Shown here: piece by piece, positions 46,300 to 58,945 of the stretch | How positions within the stretch are numbered: the stretch's first letter is position 1 | Layout: each line of letters opens with the position of its first letter | DNA from: Parasponia andersonii | Taxonomy: Eukaryota; Streptophyta; Magnoliopsida; Rosales; Cannabaceae | Length of the DNA stretch: 64,000 nucleotides | NCBI GenBank assembly: GCA_002914805.1 | Contig: JXTB01000633.1 | Span: 144,451 to 208,450, forward strand | Direction of reading: 5' to 3' | Notes under the pieces: generated by a model | What the model was told of the DNA's origin: nothing | What the model saw: only the letters and a program-made list of their open reading frames with translations | Databases searched by the model: none | Made by a program: the position numbers and the translations under genes

Positions 46300-47909
46300 T
46301 AATTCAATTGTAGCATATTCAAAAGAAAAGAGTGCATTATTTATGCACAAATTCATGGTTAGAAAAAAGAAGATTAAAAAAAAAAAACCATGAAAAGTTG
46401 CCCTGCCACGTTTTAAGACATTTATAACAATGTTACTTTACAATAAGCTGTGACTAATATTTGATCATCAGAATTATTAAAAAAAATTAAAATGGTAGCA
46501 AGGTAAAATTTGGGAATTGAGATGGTGAAGTTTCCCTGAGAAGCAAGGTGAGGTCGAGCTTGTCATGGCAAAGGCTCTGAATTATGCTCCCTTATAATTT
46601 CGACATTAAATTGCTTCTAAACGGAAGCGTGTTCCAATTTAACTTTACTAACAAAAAAAAGGAAAATATAAATACTATAAAACTATAGAAGACCAATAGT
46701 TTGAAAATTAAAGTAATTGTTACTTTTTTCTCTTACAATTAAAAAGAAAAAATATCATATGCAACAATTACGTCTTCATTGTTCTAAACATTTAAATGTT
46801 TCTATTTCAGATTATATTTAATGGTGCAATGTGAAAATTTTAGAAATAAGTTTATATTATCATTATTTGTTTCACTTCTATAACAAGTGATATAAAGCTA
46901 AAATCACGATGTTTTCCCTTTTTCTTATAAACCTATAGTTGCATTTATATGTCATTTAGTAAAGGAGATATCCACCCATAGCTTCATTATTTTTTGTCTT
47001 TAAAAAGTTAATGGTGTCGGATATAGTGTGGCTTTATTATTATTATTATTTTGAAATAATATTGTGGCTTTATTATAGTACCTAGTAATAAAATATTTGA
47101 AGGCCAGGTATACGTATTTGTAGGTACATTTTGGTTGTATCTAAGCAAATAGACGATGGTACATTTTGGTTGTAATGAAAAAAATAATAATACCAAGGCT
47201 AATATTTTACACCAAAAATTTATATGACTTGAAGTGATATTTATTCACTTTTTTTTTTAAGTAAAATTATATTATTTAAAGTTATGTAGTAATAATATAA
47301 CATTATTTTTTTTTAACAAAATTTTGATATCCCAAAATTTTGATATCATGTAATATGTATTTTTTCACCTATGTATGAGTATTATTTTTAGTTGTTGGAT
47401 TATCATTTAACGATGTTTCAACAGTTATAATGATTTATATAAAAAGACATGCATCATTAGTATTATTATTATTTTTATTTTTTTATCAAAAAAGACGTAC
47501 ATAATAAATTTTAATTGGGCAAAATAATACCTAATAAAAAAAATACCTATTAAATTAGTGCCCATATATATATATATATATATTAATTACATACGTATAA
47601 AATCCATTAGAAAGTAACATGAAAACGATCACAACTGAATCTTTAGTTTTGGTCAGTTTTGCAAATTATAACAATCAATTTCGAACTAAGATTGAGAAAA
47701 ATTTTGTTGGTAAAAAATTGAACCAACTGATTTACAATCCAATTAAAATCTATTAAAATTATAAATTAATTTTTATGTCATTTGTGTATGATGGTGAAAG
47801 TAGGAATTTCACCTAAAAAAGGACTATATTTGCACCTAAGCATGTCTTTAGGCACCCTTTTAACAAATAGAAACAATAAAAAGAAAACAATTTACTAAAT
47901 CTATTAATT
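46300..47909. other. Gene-free AT-rich region
   Basis: No gene or clear element. Contains poly-A runs and a short (TA)n at about 47563-47582. Confidence 0.55.
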
Positions 47910-47918
47910 AAAATGACA

Positions 47919-48063
47919 CCATGAGACTTGGAGTCGTGTGGCCAAAGACTCCGCTTAGAGGAGTAAGAAGTGTGGGTTCAAACCCCACCCTCACCACTTT
48001 CTCCATCTAATACTAACATTGTAACAGTGACTTCTATCAACCAAAAAAAAAATAAAATAAAAT
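47919..48063 (+). mobile_element. tRNA-derived SINE
   Basis: 145 bp with a tRNA-like head: an A-box-like GTGGCCAAAGACTCC and a B box GGGTTCAAACCCCAC. It ends in an A-rich tail (A)10 followed by TAAAA repeats, and is flanked by a perfect 9-bp target duplication AAAATGACA (47910-47918 and 48064-48072). These are the structural marks of a plant SINE mobilised by a LINE machinery. It is not a functional tRNA gene, since the cloverleaf is not kept. Confidence 0.88.
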
Positions 48064-48072
48064 AAAATGACA

Positions 48073-50446
48073 ATATCACCCTTTGAGACACCCCATGCCC
48101 CTAAACTTTGGCTACATTTTTTATTCAAATGAATCAAATCAGTGTTAATTTCCCAGAACCTTTCTCCCCCCTTCCTCCAGTCCAGGGTCCTACTCAAGTT
48201 TGAATTTATAAACTAAACTAGTCAACAAAGGATGAATTTCTCAGCAATCTTTGAGAATACTTTCCACATAATCAGCCACATTTGTAACATTATAGGTGTG
48301 ATATTTTCAAGATTCACCATTGAACAATCACTGAAGAAGAAAAGGAGAAAAGAAATGATTCATTTATTTAATTACTATATGTAGATGAGAGTACTTAGCA
48401 ATTAGAGTGCCGCACGATGGGGTATCGAATGTTCTTAAGTTATTAAATGTATTTTTTTATTGTTACTTATGCTTACATGTCTAATTGAGTCTTTTTGCTA
48501 TCATTATGGGTATCTTAATTTTAGTTTGGAGTGCAAACATAATTCCTAAATAAACAACCTGCGTATATTAAAAAGTCCTAAATTATTAAAAAGAAAAAAA
48601 AGAAACAAACAAATAAATTATTCTCTTTTTAGCAGAAGCATAAAACTATACTTTTTTTAAGAAAAAAACTTTGCCCAATTTATTATCGATTAAGAAAATT
48701 GGATCGATGACCAAGTTCTTAAATTGGTTTAAGTAAATGATTTTTTTAAAAAAAAAATTATATGCAGCTAAATATCCACTACTCTTAAATTACAAACTGA
48801 GGTATCTATTACTTTTATATTTTTGTCCTTTCTTTATTAGGTTTTTTTTCCCCACTTTTTTTATTCTCTCTCTCAATTTTTTTTCCAAGTACTTTTTACC
48901 TGTTGAAAGGCATTTTCGATATAGTTTTGTAATATTTAAGTGAGGTATTCGTTGTCTTCTCTCTTTATTTATCTTTAAATGGGATCTAGATTTGTTGTTT
49001 TGAAAATCATTCCTCTAGAAGTGGGTTAACTAGTCAATTTTTCGGGGAAAAAAAGAATTGATTATGGTCGATCCACCATGTTATAAAACATTTCTCTCAT
49101 GGTAATTTAATTTTTCTTCCCATTGTTGCTTTTCCATATGAGATTTTATGTGGTGATCATTGTCTCTCAGTCTAATGGATAATATTTGTTTTTTTATTGA
49201 TGCTAAATTGTTATAATTCCTTTATTTTTTAAAAGGAAAACATAAATACGATGAAAAGAAGAAGAAAGTTTTTACAAATTAATGTGTTATATATTCTTTT
49301 TCTATGAAATATTGCTCATTTTCATGCTCATATTGGAGAAATTTTTAACACAGCCTTGAGGATTACAAGGTAGGATAAATAAACCCTCAATTTCTCCTTT
49401 GCCTAGTGATAGGACTCCATTATAATTAGGTTGGTCTGCCAGATCACACATGTGTCAAAACTATCAAAATAAATACGAAAATTATTAAATATACTTTCAT
49501 TTACAGATGTAAATTCTACTATTCGATCCACATTTTAATAATATAACAAGTCAATAGATATAGTGGTATCCAATGTCAAGCAAAGAGACTAAATAGTAAA
49601 AAAAAATATAAAATAGAGTACATTTAATATGGGTAAAGATTGAGACACAAAAAACTTATACTAATGATATAACATTATTTTTAATCATATAATTTTAAAT
49701 AATATGGTATCACTTTTTTAAAAAATACAATTAAAATGAATGTCACATAGTATAACATATTAGCGTCCGTAATATTACTTATTTTGTTTTCTCAGAAAAT
49801 ATATAAAATCAGTCATTGTCGGGTTATTTTAAGGTGGAATTACGACTAAGACTATTTATTTATTATTTTTTTTTCTCAAACCGCAGCTCCGTTAAAGCAA
49901 AGAGATGTCAACAACTTCATATATTGTGGAGACAAATTCTTGTTGTTTAACTAGAGCTTGACAGTCTCAACTCTCAAGTCTCAAATAAATTCTAAAACCT
50001 ATTATTTGAGAAATCTCTCATGTTAGGCTTGTGCCTAACACGAAACCTTCAAACATGAATACAATATGCTATCATCACAAGTGTTTTTTAGCATTTTTCT
50101 TAGGATCATTATTAGCTAGAATATTAAATTATCATGGTTACTTAATTTAATTAGTAAGACCATTAATAAATAATTAAAATTCTCACAGTTACGATTAATA
50201 AATGAAATACAGACGAGTAGTGTCATGTGAAAGAGCGTATTGCGTGGCGTGATGGTAGTAGGAGAAAGAAGGGTACTGTAGTCAACAACACAAAGGACAG
50301 AGATTTGGTGACAAAAGCCCAAAGAGTCAAACAGTCAAACCTTAAAAAACATGATAATGGGTCTTGAGTACCGTTACACACTACGAAACTCAATCGCTCC
50401 ATTATCGCGCGTGGGCCTAACAATGACCAGTCCTCTGCAGCTTTAG

Positions 50447-50450
<4 letters not shown>
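48073..50450. other. Gene-free region and upstream region of carbonic anhydrase gene
   Basis: No coding feature. AT-rich with homopolymer runs; the last few hundred bases, more balanced in composition (50220-50450), probably hold the carbonic anhydrase promoter. Confidence 0.55.

Positions 50451-50488
<38 letters not shown>
50451..50488. repeat. (CT)19 microsatellite in core promoter
   Basis: An uninterrupted CT repeat runs directly into the TATA box. Pyrimidine (Y) patches of this kind are common in plant core promoters, though this one is unusually long. Confidence 0.95.
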
Positions 50489-50491
<3 letters not shown>

Positions 50492-50495
50492 AATA
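50488..50495 (+). promoter_or_regulatory. TATA box of alpha-carbonic anhydrase gene
   Basis: TATAAATA, 54 bp upstream of the predicted start codon at 50549, placing the transcription start near 50515-50525. Confidence 0.75.
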
Positions 50496-50548
50496 CTTTG
50501 CGCAACAATGTGGCTTCTCCATTTCAAAGTTCCAAAAACGCTTCAAAA

Positions 50549-53500
50549 ATGGGATTCTTTATCTTCACCAACTTCATCTTTCCCTTTACAGCTTTTCTCA
50601 TTCTCTTCACCATTCAATTCCATTTCACCATTTGCAGAGCTGTTGAGTCTGAAGTTGGTGAGTTTATCTTCTTCTTTTTCTTTCTTTATTTGTTTTTTTT
50701 TTTTTTCAATTCCTGCCCTTTATTTATTTATGTTCACTATTCATTCTTGCCCTCCTGATGATCATGAACAAAGTTTGTAGCATTGCAGTTCTTCCTCCAA
50801 TTTTTGTTGGGTTTGTTTCTGTTTTTCGATTGAGTTTTCTGNGATAATGCGTTTTATGTGTAAATCACATCCATGAGATTGCTAAATTGATTCAATCATA
50901 AGAGTTAAGATGTAAAGATTTCATTGTTAATTATCTATTGCGTTAATCTTAAATCCATTATTTTCTGGTTAGAGTATTGGAAATACTGGATAACTTATCC
51001 ACTGTTTTCATTCCTAAATGTGGCACATGGACCCCCATATCTAAATTTACACATGAAACATATTTCTTTTTAGTGGTGCCTTTTAGCAATTTTTATTTTT
51101 CCGTTTTATTGGCTCCTTATTTATGTCCATAATCTTTTTTAATTATTTGGTTCATTTGGTAAGCAGGATTAGATTAGATTAAATTGTTAGTTTGGATTAA
51201 ATTATTGAGTTGGTACAAAGACTAAAAGTCTATTTAGGTAACAAAATAATTTTTAATTTATAAGTGCAATATAATATTTCAATAAGATAAATAAATATGT
51301 TTTTACATAATATAACAAATAAAAATAAGATTTTTATCTAAATAAAATATTATACTTAATTTTTAAAAATAAAATTAAGGGTAAAATATTGTTGAATTCA
51401 AAATAAAATTTTTTATTTTTAAGAAAAGAGTACCGGAAAAAAAAATGGAAGCAAAAGAAAAAAAAAAAAAAAAAAAGAGCCAAGGGCTTACTTAAACCAA
51501 AGATCAGGGGAGTACAATTTTGTCCCCTCCGCGTCACGCTTAAATTAGAAAGTGTGAGATTAAATTAGAAAGTTGGACTCTTTCGTCCAGTTCTCTCCTC
51601 TCACGTGCTCCATGCGGTTCCTCTCTATAGTCAGGGCCACCAAATGGGGCATTAGCCTTCTGTGACCGATGACTTGTCTTTCCCTATTGATCTCATTGAT
51701 ATGCGCGTAGACTGGATAATCCAAGTTCTGACAACCCATTTCATACTTAAAACAGGTTTTAGGCTTAAAAGAATCAAATAACCTTTTTGCTTATTCATAA
51801 CATGGTTTAGGTGGCATTATCACATGTCTAGCAGATTGATCATTCTCGTCCTATTTGGGCTCTTTTTCGGTTTTTTTCTTTTTTCTTTTCAATGCTTGAG
51901 TGAGACTAAAGAAAGTATTAGCTTCTTTGCTTTCTCAGTTGTAAATTGTAGTATGGTTTTAAGTCAACTGTTTTGTATTTCCTTTAAGGTGGGGAATCAG
52001 TCTCTTTTTTCTTTTTTTTTTGGTGTGTGTTTTAATATGTGAATTGGTTTCCTCTTTGTTGCCTTTTTCACTTTTGTTCCTAGATTGACCAACCATCTTT
52101 TCTTTATGCCTGAAAAAGTATAGATTCTCCATGCTTGATGTTTTACTTCATTTTCTTTCACAAGAATCATATCTTCATTTTGACTATTTAACCAATATAA
52201 TATCTTTGCATTTTACTTGTGTCTGAACTTGTGCTTACTGAATAGTAGTACTACTTAGAAAGTACCATGTTTAGTTTGAACTGATTAAGAAAACTCTTCT
52301 GGCTTTTCGCCTTCATTCAATAAAATATATTTATTTCAAGAGATTAATTTGATTTCTGAAAAAAACTCATAGTATGGGAAGAAGGGTGCTTCTACTTGTC
52401 CATGGAAAATCTAACTGTGGATGAGTGTGGTATAACAGATGATGAGAGCCCATTTACTTATGTTGAAGGAACTGGTAAAGGACCAAAGAAATGGGGCCAG
52501 ATTGATCCACATTGGCAAGTTTGTGACAAGGGAAAACTGCAGTCTCCAATTGATCTTCTTGATCAAAGGGTACAGGTTTTTCCCAATCTAGGGAAATTGA
52601 GAAGAGATTACAAACCAGCTCCAGCTACTGTCAAGAACAGGGGACATGATATTACGGTAAGCTATGGCTTCATATGTGTAATGAATGAGAATCTTTATTT
52701 GAAAAGCTAAAATTCAAGTGTCTAAACTTGTTATACTTCCTGAGTTCTGATTTCTTCTGTTGAACTATAAGGTACAACTTACAAAGACCAAGAATTAGAA
52801 CTTCAGTTGAATATTATTGAATCATCGCTTGATGAATTTACCTATACAAAAATGCTAGATACATTCGTTCTTTTTTGCAATAAAACTTGTTAAAATGATG
52901 TGCATGTTAAGTGGGATCATCATACTATTTAAAGTTGTATGGTTGAAAGTCGTCTCGTGATTTAGTGCAAGTTTGTGTTGTGAAAAAATGAGTAGCGCTA
53001 GCATCACTTTCTACCTACACCGAAGATGCAAAAACACACTCAAGAAGAAAAGAAAAAAAAAATGGCATGAGAAAATTTAGTATCACCTAGTTGCAATGAA
53101 AGTTTTATCTTTATTAATAACTGAAGTAATGTGTCTTCTCAGGTGAGGTGGAAAGGGGATGCCGGAAAAATTAATATTAATGGGACTGATTATGGCCTGC
53201 TACAGTGTCATTGGCATTCACCCTCTGAGCACACATTTAATGGATCAAGGTTTGTTTGTTTTCCTTTTTTCTCGTATGATCAGAATAACTATACACTGAA
53301 GATCTTGTTCTTTTATCATAAGACTGTAATGTTTGTTCATACTCTTCTTTTTCTTTTTATGAATTGTTTTGTCAGGTTTGATCTGGAGCTTCACGTTATT
53401 CACTTAAGCTCTAGTAGAGAGATAGCTGTTGTTGCAATTGTTTACAAATATGGGCGACCTGATCCATTCCTTACGAGGGTATTAAGATAATTTCCATTCA

Positions 53501-54841
53501 TCTTTTTCTTCGAGCACAGCATGAGCACTTTCAACAAACACGTAAAAACTTTGAATATGAATTGATTCGATAAAACAAATGCATTTACATAAGAACATCC
53601 TAAAAATGATCTCCTTTAGAGAATGAAGCATTTGTAAGGTAATGGTTTTAAAACTTAGAATAGAAGAAACAGGCTTGCAAATTATAATTCAGTGATATTA
53701 TTGATGAAACATTTATGAAGAATTACGAGGACTGATTTGGAAATTGACTTGTCCAATTTTTTTGGTTATATGTAGTTTTATTAGTTACTATGTAATGGAA
53801 CGTAACGTAAGGAATAATGCTGACTCTTAGCCAAGTCTCATTAAACTTTTTCATCATACTCTGTAAAGACATCATTTCTTTGCAAAACCAGAGATTGACA
53901 ATGATATTTAAGGGTCATAATCCTAGTTTCTTATATCACATTAAAGCTTAGTTGTGGTTATACTTTTAGTAGTCATAATCTCATATCCATATGCATCAAG
54001 TCTTTGTGTACTTAATTGTTGTTATAACCCTTCTGGCAGCTTTTTGAGCATATAAAATCAATAGACCACGAAGAGAAAGATTTGGGGATTGTGAACCCAG
54101 GAGACATTAAGTTTGGTAGTAGAAAGTACTACAGATACATTGGTTCACTCACAGTTCCTCCATGTACAGAGGGCATCATTTGGACAATAGTCAAAAAGGT
54201 TCTCCATTAAATATACCATCTTCTTTACTAATGTGTACAATGGTTCTCTTATTTTTTTCGTTGGATTGTTTTTTTCCTTAATTACATGGATTGACATGCT
54301 GGTCTTGAACAGGTCCGAACAGTTTCAAGGGAGCAAGTTCAAGCATTAAGGGACGCCGTCCACGATGTAAGCATTCGATGAGATATAAACATGATACTTA
54401 CAATGATTTTATTAAGGAGAAAATCTGATGAAGTGTTTTTTCCAAGATAACTTTGCAAATGTTTTTCGAAAGTTTTAAGTGGAAGAAGCAGTTTTCCCAG
54501 CCAGCATTTTTGTCTATGTTATCAACCTTTTCTGTTTCGGTATATTGAATGATGATATTGTAAGTTAATGACTTAAAATTTACGTGACTCTTACAATTTT
54601 ACATGATAATTACTGACTGAAAAAAAAAAAAAAAAAAAAACAGACCGATATTTGGCACTCATTTAAAATCACCAGTGTTTACCATGAGCCAAACTTTTGC
54701 GTTATCTCGAGGACTAAAAATGGTGTTATGTTGATTTGTTCATTTCAGGGATTTGAGGCAAATGCCAGGCCAACACAGCAATTGGATGGAAGACCAGTAT
54801 GGATGTATACTCCACGGGAAGGTAGTGGAGACTCTACTTAG
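50549..54841 (+). CDS. Alpha-type carbonic anhydrase, secreted
   Basis: Seven exons: 50549-50657, 52439-52656, 53143-53249, 53376-53478, 54040-54198, 54313-54366, 54749-54841; 843 nt, 280 aa, stop TAG, the usual size for plant alpha-CAs. Residues 1-31 are a hydrophobic signal peptide, so the protein enters the secretory path (apoplast, or chloroplast via Golgi in some members). The zinc ligands are His132 and His134 (QCHWHSPSEHT) and His151 (FDLELHVIH); Glu138 and the SLTVPPCTEG loop (Thr217) are present. Cys65 and Cys221 can form the conserved disulfide. N-glycosylation sequons occur at Asn122 and Asn142. The enzyme interconverts CO2 and bicarbonate; the ACA7/nectarin-3-like group is the closest by motif, but the exact member is not assigned. 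Intron 1 is 1.8 kb. An orphan exon-1 paralogue lies 16.4 kb upstream. Confidence 0.95.
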
Positions 54842-54927
54842 GTCTAAGTGAAATTTTGAGAGTCACACGTTGCCATATATCCATGTAATAAGTTACTGTG
54901 ATTGACTTTCGTATCCCTGCTAAATGC

Positions 54928-54977
54928 TATATATATATATATATATATATCATATTTATGGATCTCAATCCACCGGG

Positions 54978-55021
<44 letters not shown>
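54928..55021. repeat. Two (AT)n microsatellites in the 3' flank
   Basis: AT/TA tracts at 54928-54950 and 54979-55021 just after the carbonic anhydrase stop. They generate a chance open frame of Ile-Tyr repeats on the minus strand. Confidence 0.95.
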
Positions 55022-55023
<2 letters not shown>

Positions 55024-55835
55024 GTGATATTTCAATTAAGATCTTTATTTTTACTCTATGGATGAGTACTTTAATTTGAGTTATTGGATTTTGATCTAAT
55101 GGCTAAAATAATATTAGTAGATTTATTAAAAAAATTATTATAATTAATACATATATAAATATAGAAGGTTATTTAAAACAAAAAAGATGGGTAACTTTGG
55201 TCAATTTTTTTTTTATTTTTTATAAGAAAATGAAATTAGTAAAAAATTACTTGATAATCCCAAATCACTCATAACTATCTTATTTGTTAGAAAAAAAAAA
55301 TACAACAAAAGATGTACAAATTATAAGTTGTTTCACGCGTAGTTTTTTTTTAACAAATTTTCTTTCAATATTCATTTTTTGTTATTTAAGGAAATAACTT
55401 ATTCATAATATGAAAATTATGCTACTTTAGCTTTTACCTCTCGTATAGTAAAAAAAAATTTAATGAAATACTGAAGATACAATTACATATAGTTTTAAAT
55501 TAAAGGTAATTAAAAAATTAAACTTTAAATTAAATTTTTAAAAAGGAAATAAATATAAAAAAATTAGAAATTAATCTATTTAATGAGATTACTAGTATAT
55601 CAAAATATATTAATTTATTTTTGAAAAAATTGATTTATTTTATAAAAAAATAGATCAACTAAAAAATGGCTATTCATCGAAATAAAATTATAAAATGTTC
55701 ATTTATTAAATAAGAGTGAAAAATGGTCATTTTTTAAATAGATCTTAAAGAACAATTCATTTCTTATAAATACTCTAGTTTTAAATTAAATTGGGTTTCA
55801 TCAAACAAACGACGGTTTCTTAAAAATTCGAGACC
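55022..55835. other. Gene-free AT-rich region
   Basis: No feature recognised. Confidence 0.55.
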
Positions 55836-55839
55836 CAGA

Positions 55840-56220
55840 GTACCGAAAGTTAAAAAATCTCATATGGGCTGAATTTAAAAAAAAAAATCGTGGATTGATT
55901 TATAAAAATAATATTTTTAATAGATATTTAGAAAAATACCATTTTTTCTTTAAAATTGAAACTTTTCAATGGCACTCGAGGTAATCAGTTAGGTTACTTG
56001 GAATAACCAATCTAGTTACTTGAGGAAACCGATCAAATTACCTGAAATAATATCTCATCAATATATAAAAGTGATATTTTTCTAAATACTTTTTAAAATT
56101 GTATTTTCTAATTAAAATTTGGGATTATTCAAACAATTTCAAAATTTGAGATTTTTCATTTTTTTTTTGAAAAATTTCTATAAAAATCAAATTTCCTCAA
56201 CATTTAATGGGATCATGGTT
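55840..56220. repeat. Dispersed repeat family with GGTTACC-type core, copy 3
   Basis: Shares TTGATTTATAAAAATAATAT arms, TTTTCAATGGCACTCGAGG, TAATCAGTTAGGTTACTTGG and ACCAATCTAGTTAC with the copies at 33.0 and 45.4 kb. Confidence 0.6.
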
Positions 56221-57024
56221 TTTAAATTGGGCTTCTCCAAACATTTTATGTGAAAAAAATTCTAGGTATTTACAATAGATAATTGCAAAAAATACCCTGA
56301 ATTATAGTCTTTCTATAATTTAAACCATATCTTTCGGCCTGTGTAGAATTATAACTCTACATTTTAATTCTAAGTAAATTTGTATCTTCTGTGTACAAAT
56401 TGGGTAATTTGTGCAAATTATTTTAAGTTATTTTGAATAAATTTTTTATATTAATTAACAGAAATAAGATATCCTCAATTTAGATTTTGTACTTAGTGAG
56501 AAATTAATTAGTCAATTTAATACGCAGAAGATACAAATTTGCAAAGATTTGAAACGTGAATATATAATTTTGCACAAACCAAAAATCACAATTAAATTTG
56601 TAGAAAAGCTATATTTTAGGGTATTTCTTTTTTACAGATAACCCTAAGTTTTATATTTTAGCTTTTTTTTGTTTCAGTTTAGCTACTCATATTCAATTTT
56701 CATACTATATTTTACATCGCTTGATCTTGTCCACCAAACCATAAGATTGCACTAAAAGAAAATAATGATAAGCAGATAGAAAAGCTTTTAAGAATTATAT
56801 TTCCAAAAGAAGTTGTGTGTCACCAGTGGTTATGATCACTACTCATTTTTAGGTCAATAGCTTGAAAACTTGGCAAGATTGGTAATAGATGTGCATTCTC
56901 TAGTTCATAAACACGAGCAATTTTACGTGTTAGATATTGTATTTGTATGAAATTGGATTGGAGATGAATTAAAGAATATACTTATCGAATGGTTATAATG
57001 TATTCTACGGTATAATATGAAGAG
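56221..57024. other. Gene-free AT-rich region
   Basis: No feature recognised. Confidence 0.5.
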
Positions 57025-57029
57025 ATTGA

Positions 57030-57631
57030 TGTTGAGATAAAAAAAAATAGGCAGCCACCTTTGTGGATTTTTTGTCCATCTACATTTGTAGACATTTGTC
57101 CATGAGTTTATTTCTGAACATGGAAAGGAGATAAGGAGTTTTGTTATAAATACTCTCCTCCTTCGCTTCACTAAAGTATTCCAAAATTAAAAGTAATTTA
57201 TGTCTTTCCCATGATTAAATCCTTTCTTTTCTTTTTATTTCTCCTTTTAAAGAGAGTATAGTTTCTTTGTATAAGAGGAGATTTTAAAGAGTGTTAGTGA
57301 AATGTCTAAGTGAGAAAATATTTATAAGAGATAGTGCTTGGGTATGTTTAGAATCAGAGTTTTGAGTGAGTGTTTGTAGACACCTGTAACAAATTTTCTT
57401 CATATAGTGAAAGATCTGTAGCAATTTTGTGAGCGTAGTTCAAGATGGGTAAACCACGTAAATTTGTGCCTTTTTATGTTACTTTATTCTTATATTTATT
57501 TCGGAGATTATCGTTTATATGTATAGAACTATCACATATATGGTATTATTTACATATACGACAATATTCACATATACAGTACAATTTACAAATATGAAAA
57601 GTCACAAATGGGAAGCTAATTTTTTCTAACA
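57030..57631 (+). repeat. 5' LTR of gag-only element
   Basis: 602 bp, starts TGTTGAGATAAAAAA, ends TTTTCTAACA. It contains a CATTTGTGGATT-type repeat near its start and an array of (A/T)TTCACATATA-like words before its end. Confidence 0.9.
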
Positions 57632-57759
57632 ACTGGTATCAAAACGACAGATTGTGGTTAGTTCTTTGGCACACTAGGACTTAGTGGTAGTCAAAGAACT
57701 TTTTTATACGGAGATTGTGTTCAAATGGAAGTATTTGAACCCTCCAGGGAACCTTCTTA

Positions 57760-58510
57760 ACAGGTTTCTTAAGTAAGAAAGTACAAAGCGATAGGTCAAG
57801 AATCAACTATGCAACTTCGATCATAGCCGATTTGAATAAATTTGACGATAACATCAACTTTGCTTATGGTAAGTTCAAGTCAAGGGTTTTTTAATTTAAT
57901 ATGGTCTCCATAATATTTTGAAGGGAAGAGATATATCTAAAAAAAGCCAAAACTAGTGATGAAGACAAGGAAGATCTAGACGATAGAGCTGCAAGTGCAA
58001 TACAAATGTGCTTGGCAAAAAATGTTCTGGAAAATATGCTTGGAATATCTACAACCAAGGAACTCTGGAAAAAACTTAGAGAATTGTATTGGGGCAAAAG
58101 GAATCTCAAATCTTGTGTACCTGAATGAGCAATTTAATACACTATGTATGAGTGAAGGTACAATAATATCAGATCATTTAAGTACCCTAAATAGTATCAT
58201 TTTTGAATTGAAGGCTATTGGAGTTAAGACTGATGATGAGGACAAAACGTTGTGACTCATTTGGTCTTTTCTGTCTTCCTATGAGCATATGAAGCCAATT
58301 ATAATGTATGGGAAGGAGACTGTGATTTTTTCAGAGCAAACTCTTTTCTAAAGAAAGATAGTTGAGTAATGGTGGACGTAATATATCATTTGAAAGTTCA
58401 GCATTGACGGTCGACAAAAAGATAAAAAACTTTAAGAAGAAGAATATCGTTTGCGGGACAGGCGGGGCATGTAAAAAGAATTTACCTAAAAGGTAGAGCG
58501 AGTTCAACTG
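57760..58510 (+). pseudogene. Gag of the gag-only element
   Basis: Frame pieces read FEKFDDNINFAYGKFKSRV, then DEDKEDLDDRAASAIQMCLA, NVLENMLGISTTKELWKKLR, YLNEQFNTLCMSEGTIISDH, GVKTDDEDKTL and WSFLSSYEHMKPIIMYGKET. These are successive parts of a UBN2-type copia gag. After a Lys-rich linker (KKNIVCGTGGAC…), the zinc-knuckle region decays near 58450-58500. Several stops and frameshifts. Confidence 0.85.
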
Positions 58511-58519
58511 GATGCTCCA

Positions 58520-58945
58520 AGTCTTACCTTTTGTAGTAGAGGCATAAAAGATTCTTTGTGATAAGAAGATGTACATCCTCATGGCAATGCCGCTGATTTC
58601 TAAAATTGTCATGAAAGAGGATGTTTAGTAGTGACAAATTCAAGAGTCACAAGTTTGCACATGAGTATTAATTTGGCATTAATACAAGGTATGTGGCGAA
58701 TAATGTCGATAATTGATGGACTTCCAGAAAAGTCAAACATGGGAGTTAACACCATAATTATCAGCAAGGTTCTTTTGACATGAGTTAGAATGAAATTCTT
58801 AGAATTCGTTAATTCTAATAAGTATACTCATATGGTGAAGTATAATTATCGATAAAGATAATGATAACAACATAAGTTATGAGATGAGCTACTGCATTCA
58901 TCGTATGTGAAGACATAATAGAAATCAAGTCTTCAAATATGAGAT
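58520..58945 (+). other. Internal region without recognisable pol
   Basis: About 430 bp between the gag remnant and the 3' LTR. No RT, integrase or RNase H motif in any frame; it runs into CAAATATGAGAT just before the LTR. Confidence 0.6.

Noticed and set aside
47960..48000. tRNA gene suggested by the B-box sequence GGGTTCAAACCCCAC
   Set aside because: No full cloverleaf; the A-tail and 9-bp target duplication identify a SINE.
50508..50657. Upstream ATG overlapping carbonic anhydrase exon 1 in another frame (possible inhibitory uORF)
   Set aside because: It lies only 20 bp after the start of the TATA box, so it should be upstream of the transcription start and absent from the mRNA.
54844..55035. 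Minus-strand frame with Ile-Tyr repeats
   Set aside because: Direct translation of the (AT)n microsatellites.
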